A DNA stretch of 64,000 nt. Source: Roseiarcus fermentans (GTDB lineage Bacteria; Pseudomonadota; Alphaproteobacteria; Rhizobiales; Beijerinckiaceae). Positions 31,794-40,134 of the stretch are shown here, piece by piece. Position 1 is the stretch's first letter, and each line of letters starts with the position of its first letter. Location: assembly GCF_003315135.1 (NCBI RefSeq), contig NZ_QNRK01000005.1, positions 62,001 to 126,000 on the forward strand, read 5' to 3'. The translations under genes were made by a program, and so were the position numbers. Under the pieces are notes generated by a model. It was not told where the DNA came from, made no database searches, and worked only from the letters and a program-made list of their open reading frames with translations.

Positions 31794-33092
31794 TCACGCG
31801 TCCTTCAGCACGTAGAGGTGGAAGGCGCCGTAGATCGACGAGCGATCCTGCCGGCCGAATTCGCGGCTCGCCTCCTCCTCGTAACGCCAGTGGGCGAGGA
31901 TGGCGTCGGGAACGCGGCCGGGCAGCAGCCGCTCGTCGGCGGCGGTGCGGAAGATCACCCGCGCCCCCGGTCGCGCGGTCCGGGTGATCTCGGTCCAGAG
32001 CGCAGTCAGGTCGGCGGCGTTCATCCAGTCCTGCGCGTCGAGCAGGACGTAGCGGTCGAAGCGCGCCGCGCGTTCGTCCCTGAGGATGTCGGTGAAGCTG
32101 CGCTGGACGTAGCGCACCCGGTCGGCCCGGCTTCTGACGGCCTCGAATTTCTCGCGCTGCAGATAGGGGGGCAACGATGGGTTGGGGCCCGGCGCATAGC
32201 GGCGGCCGAACGCCTGCCAGGCGAAATAGTTGTCGGAAATGGCGAAGTCGCAGGCCAGCCGCTCGACCCGCTGGCTCAGCACGGCGCCGATTCCCTTGGG
32301 CGAATCCCCGGCGAGCGCCTTGTACTGCGCCGGCGGGATGCCGAGGCCGTAGAGCGACGCCGGCTGCTTCATCATCCAGCGGATCAGCGGCTTGTCGAAG
32401 ATCGGCGCGAGGCGCTCCTGGTAGAGCCGGCGCTGCTCCTCGAGCGTGCGCGCTTCCAGAATGGCCGAGGGATCGACGCCATGCAGCCGGGCGAGCGCAT
32501 GGCCCGCCCCGAGGAAATGACCGAGCAGGCCGTGGCGGTAGAAATTGCGCGCGAACACGCCGATGCGCCGCCGCCCGAACGTGCGCCGCTTGTCCCAGTA
32601 GGCGCGCGTCGCGGGGTCGAGCTTCATGCGCAGGCTCTGGTCGTAGGCGGCGACGTTGGCGCGCGCGTCGGCGCGGCCGAAGAAGCGGAAGAAGGCGTCG
32701 TAGTCGGGCAGGTTCTCCAGCGCGCAGAGCTTCAGCTTGCCGAGCGCGACGTGGGCGCCGTTGAGATCGACGGCGGTGACGCCGGAAGGGTCGGCGGTCA
32801 GATACGACAGGACGTTGCATCCGCCGGAGGCGATGGCGATCACCTCCTGTCCCGGCCCGATCTCGAGCGCCTTCATGTCGACGACCGGATCCTCCCAGAT
32901 CTGCGGGTAGACCAGCTTCGAGAAGGCGAATGTGAACATCCGCTCGAGCACGCCGGCGCGCGACAGGGGCCTTGCGCGATGAACGGCGGCCTTGAGGTGT
33001 TCCCCGGTCGCCTTGTGCGCCGCTTTCGTCGAATGACGCAAACCGATACCTCGATCTAAAAAACGGATCGCGCGGCGGTAGAGGAATTGCAT
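31794..33092 (-). CDS. btaA: S-adenosylmethionine:diacylglycerol 3-amino-3-carboxypropyl transferase (BtaA, DUF3419)
   Basis: The first committed enzyme of betaine-lipid synthesis: it moves the aminocarboxypropyl group of SAM to diacylglycerol. The 432 residues contain YPQIWEDPVVDMKAL, the SAM-binding IASGGCNVLSYL and AVDLNGAHVALGKLKL, YQERLAPIFDKPLIRWMMKQ, and a second Rossmann-like part with YVLLDAQDWM. The ATG at 33092 (MQFLYRRAI) is the best start, although no clear ribosome site precedes it. A longer frame begins about 100 bases upstream. It forms an operon with btaB. Confidence 0.88.
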   Translation of the reverse strand: MQFLYRRAIRFLDRGIGLRHSTKAAHKATGEHLKAAVHRARPLSRAGVLERMFTFAFSKLVYPQIWEDPVVDMKALEIGPGQEVIAIASGGCNVLSYLTADPSGVTAVDLNGAHVALGKLKLCALENLPDYDAFFRFFGRADARANVAAYDQSLRMKLDPATRAYWDKRRTFGRRRIGVFARNFYRHGLLGHFLGAGHALARLHGVDPSAILEARTLEEQRRLYQERLAPIFDKPLIRWMMKQPASLYGLGIPPAQYKALAGDSPKGIGAVLSQRVERLACDFAISDNYFAWQAFGRRYAPGPNPSLPPYLQREKFEAVRSRADRVRYVQRSFTDILRDERAARFDRYVLLDAQDWMNAADLTALWTEITRTARPGARVIFRTAADERLLPGRVPDAILAHWRYEEEASREFGRQDRSSIYGAFHLYVLKDA

Positions 33093-33488
33093 GACGGGAA
33101 CGTGACAGCCGGACCCGGCTGGCCGAGCGCGAGGCGCGCGCAACCGACCGGCGGCGATCGGGGCGGGAGGACGCGGCTGCCGAGCGGACAAAAAAAGAGC
33201 GGATCGGCTGGGAGGGGGCCCGCCGATCCGCTAGCCGCAACAGGTACCTTCGGTCCGACTTGGCGCTCGGGGGCTGGGGGGCAAGAAAACCGAGCTAACC
33301 GCGAACCGATCCTGTGCGGCACGGTTCCAAAGATGACCCTGCGGTGCGGCGCACGCTTGTCCGGAAGTTGGCCAAACCAAGGCGTTGTGCAAAACAATTA
33401 TGACACTCAGCGCAACGAGGAGTTTCCCGCCAGCACTCTGCGGGATCGCTCGCATCGGCCGCCTGCGCCGGCAATAAATCCAGCCGAC
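33093..33488. other. intergenic region between btaA and the DD-carboxypeptidase gene
   Basis: A 396-base gap between two minus-strand genes. It contains the intrinsic terminator of the carboxypeptidase gene (33190-33232), and about 100 bases between that terminator and btaA where the btaA promoter should lie. I see no further gene, and no PhoB box that I would claim. Confidence 0.5.
33190..33232 (-). terminator. intrinsic terminator downstream of the DD-carboxypeptidase gene
   Basis: On the minus strand a perfect 11-base stem, AGCGGATCGGC (33232-33222) with GCCGATCCGCT (33208-33198), is followed by C and a run of seven T (33196-33190). It is a textbook Rho-independent terminator, about 260 bases after the carboxypeptidase stop and before btaA. 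Confidence 0.85.
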
Positions 33489-34913
33489 TCACTGATCGTC
33501 GGAGGGTCTCGGCGGCGGCTTGACCGGTTGCGCCTTGGCCTCCGCGGCCTTTCCCGGCTTCGCCGCCGCGCGCTTGACTTCCGCCGGTCCGGCGCCGGCT
33601 TTCGGTTTCTCTGACGGTCCGGCGTCCCCGACGGCGGCGACGCGCTTCGACTTGGGGTGATGGCGCGTCCCCTCCGGCGCCGGCGTCCGCACGGCGCCTG
33701 CGAGCGCTTGCGGCGCGTCCGGGCCGTCGGGGGCGAGCGCCTGCTCGACGGCGCCGGGCTTGTCGCCGGCATAGGCTTTGGCGTCCGCCGGCAGGGCGGC
33801 GACCGCGGCGACCTTGCGCGGCCCGAGCACCGGTCCCGTCCAGCCGGCGACCGGTCCGACGAAAATCGGCACCGGGTCGAACTGAGGCCGTTCGTCGGTG
33901 AGCTCCGTGTGGGTCGGCGCGCCCGCCGCGGCGACGACCACGGTCGCGCCGCCGCCGCGACCGACGGAGCGAATGCCCGCCTGCTCACCACCGCCGTCTT
34001 CCTCTTCCGCTACGACGGCCGCGGCGCTGCGGTGCAGGCAGACGTTGGCGCTGCGGCTGGGGGCGCTCCCGCCGCTCGACGGCAGCGAGTCGAGCGACCC
34101 GGATCCGCCGCCCCACATGGCGAAGCCGCGGTCGAAGAGATCGGCCGTCTCCTGGTTGCGCAGTCGCGCCGACGGCGCTCCGAACACGACCGCGACCAGA
34201 TGGCGGCCGGAATGATTCGCGGTCGCGACGATATTGAACCCGGCGGGGCAGGTGAAGCCGGTCTTCATGCCGTCGACGCCGGGATAGCGGCCGAGGAGGC
34301 CGTTGTGGTTGCGGATGATCTGCTGGTCGAGCTGCAGCGCCCCGATCGAGAACAGTCCGGCCTCCTGGGGAAATTCCTTGAGCAACGCGCGCGCGATCAG
34401 CGCCATGTCGCGGGCCGAGGACATGTGGTTCGCATTGTGCAGCCCGTTCGGGTTGACGAAATGCGACTCGTGCAGCCCGAGCCGTTCGGCGGCGGCGTTC
34501 ATCTCGCCCGCGAACGCCTCGACCGAGCCGGACACGCCCTCGGCGACGGTCACTGCGATGTCGTTGGGCGACTTCACCATCAGCATCTTGAGCGCGTTAT
34601 CGAGCGTGACCTCCGTGCCGGGCCGGAAGCCCATCTTGGACGGCTGCTGACTCGCGGCGCGGGCGGAGACCACGAGCGGCGTCTCCATGGTCAACCGGCC
34701 GGCGCGCACGGCGTCGAGCGCGACGTAGACGGTCATCAGCTTGGTGGTCGACGCCGGGTACCACTCGGCGGTCGCATTGTTCTGGATCAGCACTTGCCCG
34801 CTGTCGATATCGGCCACGAGATAGGGCGCATCGGAGGCGGAAGCGGCCGTTGCGGTGACGGCGAGCGCGACGGCGGCGAGCCGCGCGACGACCGATGAAA
34901 CGCCAAAAGGCAT
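33489..34913 (-). CDS. D-alanyl-D-alanine carboxypeptidase (PBP5/6 family)
   Basis: A periplasmic serine peptidase that trims peptidoglycan pentapeptides. The 474 residues have a signal peptide (about 1-26), the catalytic SxxK in PASTTKLM (Ser55, Lys58), the SxN motif in KSPND (Ser115-Asn117), and KTG in GMKTGFTC (217-219). After the peptidase domain (about residue 290) a ~185-residue Ala/Pro/Lys-rich extension of low complexity runs to the C-terminus instead of the usual PBP5 C-terminal domain and amphipathic anchor. It may bind the wall. Transcription ends at the terminator at 33190. Confidence 0.9.
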   Translation of the reverse strand: MPFGVSSVVARLAAVALAVTATAASASDAPYLVADIDSGQVLIQNNATAEWYPASTTKLMTVYVALDAVRAGRLTMETPLVVSARAASQQPSKMGFRPGTEVTLDNALKMLMVKSPNDIAVTVAEGVSGSVEAFAGEMNAAAERLGLHESHFVNPNGLHNANHMSSARDMALIARALLKEFPQEAGLFSIGALQLDQQIIRNHNGLLGRYPGVDGMKTGFTCPAGFNIVATANHSGRHLVAVVFGAPSARLRNQETADLFDRGFAMWGGGSGSLDSLPSSGGSAPSRSANVCLHRSAAAVVAEEEDGGGEQAGIRSVGRGGGATVVVAAAGAPTHTELTDERPQFDPVPIFVGPVAGWTGPVLGPRKVAAVAALPADAKAYAGDKPGAVEQALAPDGPDAPQALAGAVRTPAPEGTRHHPKSKRVAAVGDAGPSEKPKAGAGPAEVKRAAAKPGKAAEAKAQPVKPPPRPSDDQ

Positions 34914-35103
34914 GTTTGATCGCTCCTTCGACGCCCACTACCCCGCCCGGCTCTTAGAGGAGAACGCCCCCGACCTCAAGTTTTCCGGGATCGGCGCTGG
35001 ATTCGCAGCCCGGCGCGCGACGGCGTCGGGCCATGCGGCGTGCGCGCCGGCGTGGTAGAGGAGGGACGACGAGCCGCGAGGGGCGGCGGATGAACCAGGT
35101 CGG

Positions 35104-35958
35104 ATGGGGATCGGGGCCATGGGCCCGCAGGACGGCAGACTGACGCCCGAGGACGCCGCCGAGGCCCTGCTGTGGTGGGCGGAGGCCGGCGTCGGCTTCA
35201 CGGTCGGCGCCGCGCCGCGCGATTGTTTCGCGCTGCCGGCGGAGGCGCCGCGCCGAGCCGAACCCCAGCGCTTCCGGGCGAGGCCCGAGGAGAGCCGCGC
35301 CGAAACGCCCGTCGCCCGCCCGCCCGGGCTCGTCGGCGCGCCGGCCGCGCTCGCGGCGGCCGAGATCGCGGCTTCCGCCCGCGACCTCGACGACCTGCGC
35401 GCCGCCCTCGAGCGCTTCGACGGCTGCGCGCTGCGGAAGACGGCGACGCAGCTGGTGTTTTCCGACGGCGTTCCGGGCGCCCGGGTGATGCTGGTCGGCG
35501 AGGGTCCGGGCGGGGACGAGGACCGGATCGGGCGCCCGTTCGTCGGGCGCGCCGGACAATTGCTGGACCGGATGCTGGCCGCGATCGGGCTCGACCGCAG
35601 CCGGGTGTACATCGCCAATGTCGTGCCCTGGCGACCGCCCGGCAATCGCACGCCGACCCCCGAGGAGACGCAGGCCTGCCTGCCGTTCATCAAGCGCCAG
35701 ATCGAGCTCGCCGACCCGGAGATCCTGGTCTGCCTCGGCGCCCTCTCCGCCCAGACCCTGCTCGGCGTCAAGGCCGGGATCACGCGCGCGAGGGGGTCTT
35801 GGTTCGCCTACCAGCGGCAGGACGGTCGCACGCTGCGGGCGCTGGCGATGCTGCATCCCGCCTATCTTCTCCGCTCGCCGTCGCAGAAGCGCGCCGCCTG
35901 GGCCGACATGCGGGCGCTGGCGGCGGCCCTCGACGGCGCCGCCCGCCCGGAACCCTGA
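35104..35958 (+). CDS. uracil-DNA glycosylase (SPO1-type/family 4)
   Basis: A 284-residue uracil-DNA glycosylase. The N-terminal 90 residues are a variable linker-like extension with a helix TPEDAAEALLWWAEAGV. The catalytic domain follows: CALRKTATQLVFSDG, the active-site GEGPGGDEDRIGRPFVGRAG (Glu/Gly variant of GEAPG), YIANVVPWRPPGNRTP, and the C-terminal HPAYLLRSP. A Cys set for the family-4 iron-sulfur cluster appears reduced (Cys in DGCALRK, QACLPF, LVCLG), so the cluster is uncertain. An in-frame ATG at 35119 is an alternative start. Confidence 0.85.
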   Translation: MGIGAMGPQDGRLTPEDAAEALLWWAEAGVGFTVGAAPRDCFALPAEAPRRAEPQRFRARPEESRAETPVARPPGLVGAPAALAAAEIAASARDLDDLRAALERFDGCALRKTATQLVFSDGVPGARVMLVGEGPGGDEDRIGRPFVGRAGQLLDRMLAAIGLDRSRVYIANVVPWRPPGNRTPTPEETQACLPFIKRQIELADPEILVCLGALSAQTLLGVKAGITRARGSWFAYQRQDGRTLRALAMLHPAYLLRSPSQKRAAWADMRALAAALDGAARPEP

Positions 35959-36101
35959 GCCCGGCCGTTGGCGCGACCGGCCCGGCGGGACCGTCCTCGG
36001 TCCGGCCAGGTCCGGCCTCGCCGCCTTGCCAAGCCGTTTCCACGGGGGCATAGGGAAACGATGTCCGCAATCCGACTCTGGCGCTTTGGCGAGGCCTGCC
36101 C

Positions 36102-36653
36102 ATGAGCGAGGCCCACGCCTGGCTGAAACAATCGACGTCGGCCGCGCACCAGAAAGTGGACGCGGCCTTCTCCCGCTTCGCCCTCGACGACGCGCGATCC
36201 TATCGGTCGTTCCTGATCGCCCAGGCGACGGCGCTGTTTCCCATCGAGGCCTGGCTCGGCGAGCGGGCCGGCGCCGTGCTCGCCGACTGGCCGGAGCGCG
36301 CGCGCGCGGCGGCGCTGGAGGCCGACCTCGCGCGGCTCGAGGCGTCGGCGCCGGCCGGCGCTGCGTTCGCGGCGTCCGACGATCCCGCCGCGATCGCGGG
36401 CGTCCTCTATGTCCTCGAGGGCTCGCGGATCGGCGGCGCCATCCTCGCCAAGCGCGTCCCGGACCGGCTGCCGAAAGCCTATCTCGCCTCGGGCTGCGAC
36501 GCCCAGAGCTGGCGGCAGGTGGTGTCACGCCTCGACGACGTCATCCGCGACCAGGGGACGAGAACGGCGTCGGCCGAAGCCGCCCTCGCCGTGTTCGCGC
36601 GATTCGAGCAGGCGGCGCGATCGGGCGCGCCGGCGGAAGACCGCGCCGGCTGA
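36102..36653 (+). CDS. heme oxygenase-like protein (biliverdin-producing type)
   Basis: A 183-residue all-helical protein of the bacterial heme-oxygenase family. The proximal heme ligand is expected to be His in SAAHQKVDAAFSRFAL (near residue 16), and the distal helix shows GVLYVLEGSRIGGAILAKRV, a strong family signature. Such enzymes open heme to biliverdin, either for iron release or as the bacteriophytochrome chromophore. No phytochrome or heme-uptake gene adjoins it. It ends 66 bases before nadE on the same strand. Confidence 0.8.
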   Translation: MSEAHAWLKQSTSAAHQKVDAAFSRFALDDARSYRSFLIAQATALFPIEAWLGERAGAVLADWPERARAAALEADLARLEASAPAGAAFAASDDPAAIAGVLYVLEGSRIGGAILAKRVPDRLPKAYLASGCDAQSWRQVVSRLDDVIRDQGTRTASAEAALAVFARFEQAARSGAPAEDRAG

Positions 36654-36719
36654 CCGCTCGCGCGGACGCCGCGATCGCCGCGATTGCCTCGACCCCTCCG
36701 CCTGGGGCAAAGTGGCCGC

Positions 36720-38462
36720 ATGTCCGCACCCGCCCATCGCCTCGTCATCGCGCTCGCGCAAATCCCATTCGTCGTCGGCGACATCGCCGGCAACGCCGAC
36801 CGGCTGAGGCGCGCGCGGGCGGAGGCGGCCGGGTTCGGCGCCGACATCGTGATGACCCCGGAACTCTGTCTCGCCGGCTACCCGCCCGAGGACCTGGTGC
36901 TGAAGCCCGCCTTCCAGGAAGCCTGCCGGACGGCGTGCGAAGCGCTGGCGCGCGAGACCGGCGACGGCGGCCCGGCGATGCTGGTCGGCCTGCCCTGGGT
37001 CGAGAAGGGCCTGCTGCACAACGCCATGGCGCTGCTCGACGGCGGCCGGATCGAGGCGGTGCGGTTCAAGGTCGACCTGCCGAACTACGGCGTGTTCGAC
37101 GAGAAGCGGGTGTTTGCGCCCGGGCCCTCGCCGGGGCCGATCGTGTTTCGCGGCGTGCGCATCGGCGTGCCGATCTGCGAGGACATCTGGGGCCCGGACC
37201 CGGTGGAATGCATCCTCGAAACGGGGGGCGAGATTCTCCTCGTCGGCAATGCGAGCCCGTACGAGCGCGACAAGCTCGCGATCCGGCAGAACGTGGCGGT
37301 CGACCGGGTGGTCGAGAGCGGCCTGCCGCTGATCTATCTCAACATGGTCGGCGGACAGGACGAGGTGGTGTTCGAGGGCGCCTCGTTCGCGCTGAACGCC
37401 GACCGCAGCCTCGCCGTGCAATGTCCGGCGTTCCGGCCGGTGGTGGCGCGCACGGTGTGGGAGCGTGGGGCGAACGGCTGGGCCTGCGTCGAGGGGCCGA
37501 GGGAGGTGGTCGAGGAGGGCGACGAGGCCGACTACGCCGCCTGCGTGTTGGGCCTGCGCGACTATGTCGAGAACAACCGGTTTCCCGGCGTGGTGCTCGG
37601 CCTCTCGGGCGGCGTCGATTCGGCGCTGTGCGCGGCGATGGCGGTCGACGCGCTGGGCGCGGCGCGTGTCCATGCGGTGATGCTGCCCTACCGCTTCACC
37701 TCGAGCGAATCGCTCTCCGACGCCGCCGCCTGCGCCACGGCGTTGGGCGTGCGCTACGACATCGTCCCGATCGCGGAGCCAGTGGAAGGAGTCGAGCATG
37801 CGCTGGAAAGGATGTTCGCCGGAAAGCCCCGCGACGTCACGGAAGAGAACATCCAGAGCCGGGCGCGCGGCCTCGTCCTGATGGCGATCTCCAACAAGTC
37901 GGGCGCGATGGTGGTGACGACTGGCAACAAGTCGGAGATGTCGGTCGGCTACGCGACGCTGTACGGCGACATGAACGGCGGCTTCAATCCGATCAAGGAC
38001 CTCTACAAGATGGAGGTTTTTCGCCTCGGCGCCTTGCGCAACCGCTGGAAGCCGGTCGGCGCGCTCGGTCCCGACGGCGAGGCGATCCCGGAAAACATCC
38101 TGACCAAGGCTCCGTCGGCGGAACTGCGCGAGAACCAGAAGGACGAGGATTCGCTGCCGCCCTATCCGGTGCTCGACGCCATTTTGCACGGGCTGGTCGA
38201 GAAGGAGATGCGCGTCGCCGACATCGTCGCGCAGGGGTTCGATCCGGAAACGGTGCGGCGGGTCGAGAAGCTGCTCTATCTCGCCGAATACAAGCGCCGC
38301 CAGTCGGCGCCGGGCGTCAAGGTCGGCCCGAAGAATTTCGGCCGCGACCGCCGCTACCCGATCGTCAACCGTTTTCGCGATCCCGGCCTGCCGGCGCAGG
38401 AGCCTGACCCTGCGCTCGCGCCGCGCGGGGCCGCGGGGACGAGCGAGCGCTTCGAGGATTAG
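36720..38462 (+). CDS. nadE: glutamine-dependent NAD+ synthetase
   Basis: Final step of NAD synthesis: amidation of deamido-NAD. The 580 residues combine an N-terminal nitrilase-fold glutaminase (about 1-270; Glu in MTPELCLAGYPPEDL, Lys in FKVDLPNYGVFDEKR, Cys in VPICEDIWGP) with a C-terminal ATP-pyrophosphatase (SGGVDSAL near 300, then TTGNKSEMSVGYATLYGDM). The C-terminal 35 residues are a Pro/Ala-rich tail. The ATG at 36720 fits the family N-terminus HRLVIALAQIPFVVGDI. Confidence 0.95.
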   Translation: MSAPAHRLVIALAQIPFVVGDIAGNADRLRRARAEAAGFGADIVMTPELCLAGYPPEDLVLKPAFQEACRTACEALARETGDGGPAMLVGLPWVEKGLLHNAMALLDGGRIEAVRFKVDLPNYGVFDEKRVFAPGPSPGPIVFRGVRIGVPICEDIWGPDPVECILETGGEILLVGNASPYERDKLAIRQNVAVDRVVESGLPLIYLNMVGGQDEVVFEGASFALNADRSLAVQCPAFRPVVARTVWERGANGWACVEGPREVVEEGDEADYAACVLGLRDYVENNRFPGVVLGLSGGVDSALCAAMAVDALGAARVHAVMLPYRFTSSESLSDAAACATALGVRYDIVPIAEPVEGVEHALERMFAGKPRDVTEENIQSRARGLVLMAISNKSGAMVVTTGNKSEMSVGYATLYGDMNGGFNPIKDLYKMEVFRLGALRNRWKPVGALGPDGEAIPENILTKAPSAELRENQKDEDSLPPYPVLDAILHGLVEKEMRVADIVAQGFDPETVRRVEKLLYLAEYKRRQSAPGVKVGPKNFGRDRRYPIVNRFRDPGLPAQEPDPALAPRGAAGTSERFED

Positions 38463-38546
38463 TTTTCGCCTGTCGCGCGAAAGGCTTGAACCGTCGTTCG
38501 GCCTTCATGCGCCTCGTCTATCGACGGGAAAGATGGAGGGATGACG

Positions 38547-38774
38547 ATGGACGAGGCCGAACTCGACACGCTGCAAGCCGACTACAAGAAGGCCGTCGAC
38601 GAATGGGTGACGGCGATCCGCGCCGAGGAGGCGCTCGCCTCCGTCCATCATTCGGTCGCCGAGCTCGACAAGTGGGAAGAGTCTCACGCGATCGCGCACA
38701 AGGCGTACAAGGAAGTGATCTTCCGCAAGCGCCTCTACGAGGACGCGCTGCGCGAGGACATGTTCGGGTTCTGA
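38547..38774 (+). CDS. small conserved helical protein
   Basis: A 75-residue charged, helical protein (DEAELDTLQADYKKAVDEWV, then AELDKWEESHAIAHKAYKEV) without membrane segment or known domain. The GGAGGG ribosome site is 6 bases before the ATG at 38547, which makes it more likely than the ATG at 38541 that abuts the site. Amino-acid and codon use look like a real gene. I recall similar uncharacterised proteins in Rhizobiales but assign no function. Confidence 0.65.
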   Translation: MDEAELDTLQADYKKAVDEWVTAIRAEEALASVHHSVAELDKWEESHAIAHKAYKEVIFRKRLYEDALREDMFGF

Positions 38775-39011
38775 CGGCGCCGTCATCGGAGGCGCAACCG
38801 GCGCAATCCGTCATGGGCGGCGCGCGCGCGCCGCTGGGCGCGTCCGCCCCTCGAGTCGGCGCGAAAGCCCGGCGGCCGCACCCCTCATGAGGAAACGTCG
38901 CCCGTTCCCGGCAATCGGGAGGAACCATTCCGCGCGGGAGGGGTTTGAAGCCGTGGAAGCGGAGCAGAGGCTCCATTCATCGCTTTCGACCCCTACTCAC
39001 AGGAGTGTTTC

Positions 39012-39188
39012 ATGCCGAACAGTGAACGCGGCGGCTCGCACGAACAGCACGTCAGGGCTGGCGAACAGAGCCACAAGGCTTCCAGCGGCGGATCGGGCTC
39101 GAAGGAGTCCGGGTCCGAAGGGTCGACGCGCGGCGGCACGCACGAGCAGCACGTCAAGGCCGGCCAACAGAGCCACAAGACCCGGTGA
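39012..39188 (+). CDS. KGG-like two-repeat microprotein
   Basis: A 58-residue hydrophilic protein built of two near-identical repeats, RGGSHEQHVRAGEQSHK (about 6-22) and RGGTHEQHVKAGQQSHK (about 40-56), joined by a Ser/Gly/Glu linker. It is reminiscent of stress-induced KGG/GsiB-type repeat proteins. The ATG has a perfect AGGAG Shine-Dalgarno (39001-39005) with 6-base spacing. It is monocistronic and small enough to be missed by automatic annotation. Confidence 0.7.
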   Translation: MPNSERGGSHEQHVRAGEQSHKASSGGSGSKESGSEGSTRGGTHEQHVKAGQQSHKTR

Positions 39189-39386
39189 CGAGCGGGGGGC
39201 CGCAGCGCCCCCTCGTGTCGCACGATGGGAGAGAGTCGGCAGGCGGGCGGGTAACCGGGGCGTCGTCATAGCGCGCCGGCCGCCACCGCGCTCGCCGAGC
39301 GCGGCGACCAAGACGCCGGCGCCTCCGCCCCGGTTGCGCGGGCGGCGCTCCGGCGACCGCCCGCCGCGGGACCCAAATTCTTACGA

Positions 39387-39809
39387 TCACTTCACGCAGA
39401 TCTTTACCGTTCCCAATTCGTGCCACATGGCGCAGGGGGAGAAGCTGAAGCGATAAGTCCCGTTGGCGGGGACGACGAAGGTCAGCGCGCCGGGCGCCTC
39501 GGCGTCGCCGAAGAAGAAGCCGCCCGGCCCCTCGACGTTGGGATCGCGCGGGCGCGTCAGGGTCGCGACCTGGCCGGTTCGGGGGTCGTAGTCGGCCGCC
39601 TCGCCCGACATCAGGACCGACACCGTCCGCCCGTGCGAGAAGTCGCCGACGAAGGTGGTGGCGGCGCCGCGATAGGCCCAGCACGCGCCGGCCCGCATCT
39701 TGACGTGCGCGACCATCTGCCGATCGCAGCCGCTGGCGACGGCGGCGGGGTCGGACGCCACGAGGCCGAGCGCGGCAGCCGCGAGCGAAACGGTCCGGTT
39801 TCCAGTCAC
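39387..39809 (-). CDS. exported protein of unknown function
   Basis: A 140-residue protein with an N-terminal signal peptide (to about residue 26, ending AVASG). The mature part is beta-rich, with two Cys pairs possible (GCDRQ, GACWAYRG, SPCAMWHE, KICVK), and closes with FVVPANGTYRFSFSPCAMW. No family is recognised; it may be a small secreted beta-sandwich. The gene is isolated, and no strong ribosome site is visible before the ATG. Confidence 0.55.
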   Translation of the reverse strand: MTGNRTVSLAAAALGLVASDPAAVASGCDRQMVAHVKMRAGACWAYRGAATTFVGDFSHGRTVSVLMSGEAADYDPRTGQVATLTRPRDPNVEGPGGFFFGDAEAPGALTFVVPANGTYRFSFSPCAMWHELGTVKICVK

Positions 39810-40134
39810 GCCTTCCCCTCCTCGAAAGCACGGGGAAGGCTAGCGCCATCGGGCCGTGGCGACCAGCGGGCCGATGCGACGGCGGCGGCGCCGTCGACTG
39901 CGATGAGCGAAGCCCTGCGCCATTGTTTGTAAAATCAGAATTCGTGAGCGTCTGGCCTTGAGGCCGCCGTGGGCCGCCGGCTCCTCTCGACGCGCTTGGA
40001 GGACGGTCGCGCACGCGACGGGAGGGCGCCCGTCTCGCGCGCCCGGGCGGCGGTCCGCCGCCCTCCGGCGCCCGGGGAGCGCGCACCCCGGGCGCCCGAT
40101 TATGAAACCGCTTGAATCCGGATGAAAACGCCGG
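39810..40134. other. intergenic region with GC-rich hairpins
   Basis: A 325-base gap with no supported gene. Its right half contains two strong hairpins, listed separately, just downstream of purH. The left half probably holds the promoter of the exported protein gene. Arg/Pro-rich open frames here are GC artefacts. Confidence 0.5.
40045..40096 (-). terminator. paired GC hairpins downstream of purH
   Basis: Two perfect hairpins lie 38-90 bases beyond the purH stop: GGCGCCCGGGG (40067-40077) with CCCCGGGCGCC (40086-40096), and GGGCGGCG (40045-40052) with CGCCGCCC (40056-40063). Neither has a T-run, so termination is inferred from position and stability. Confidence 0.45.
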
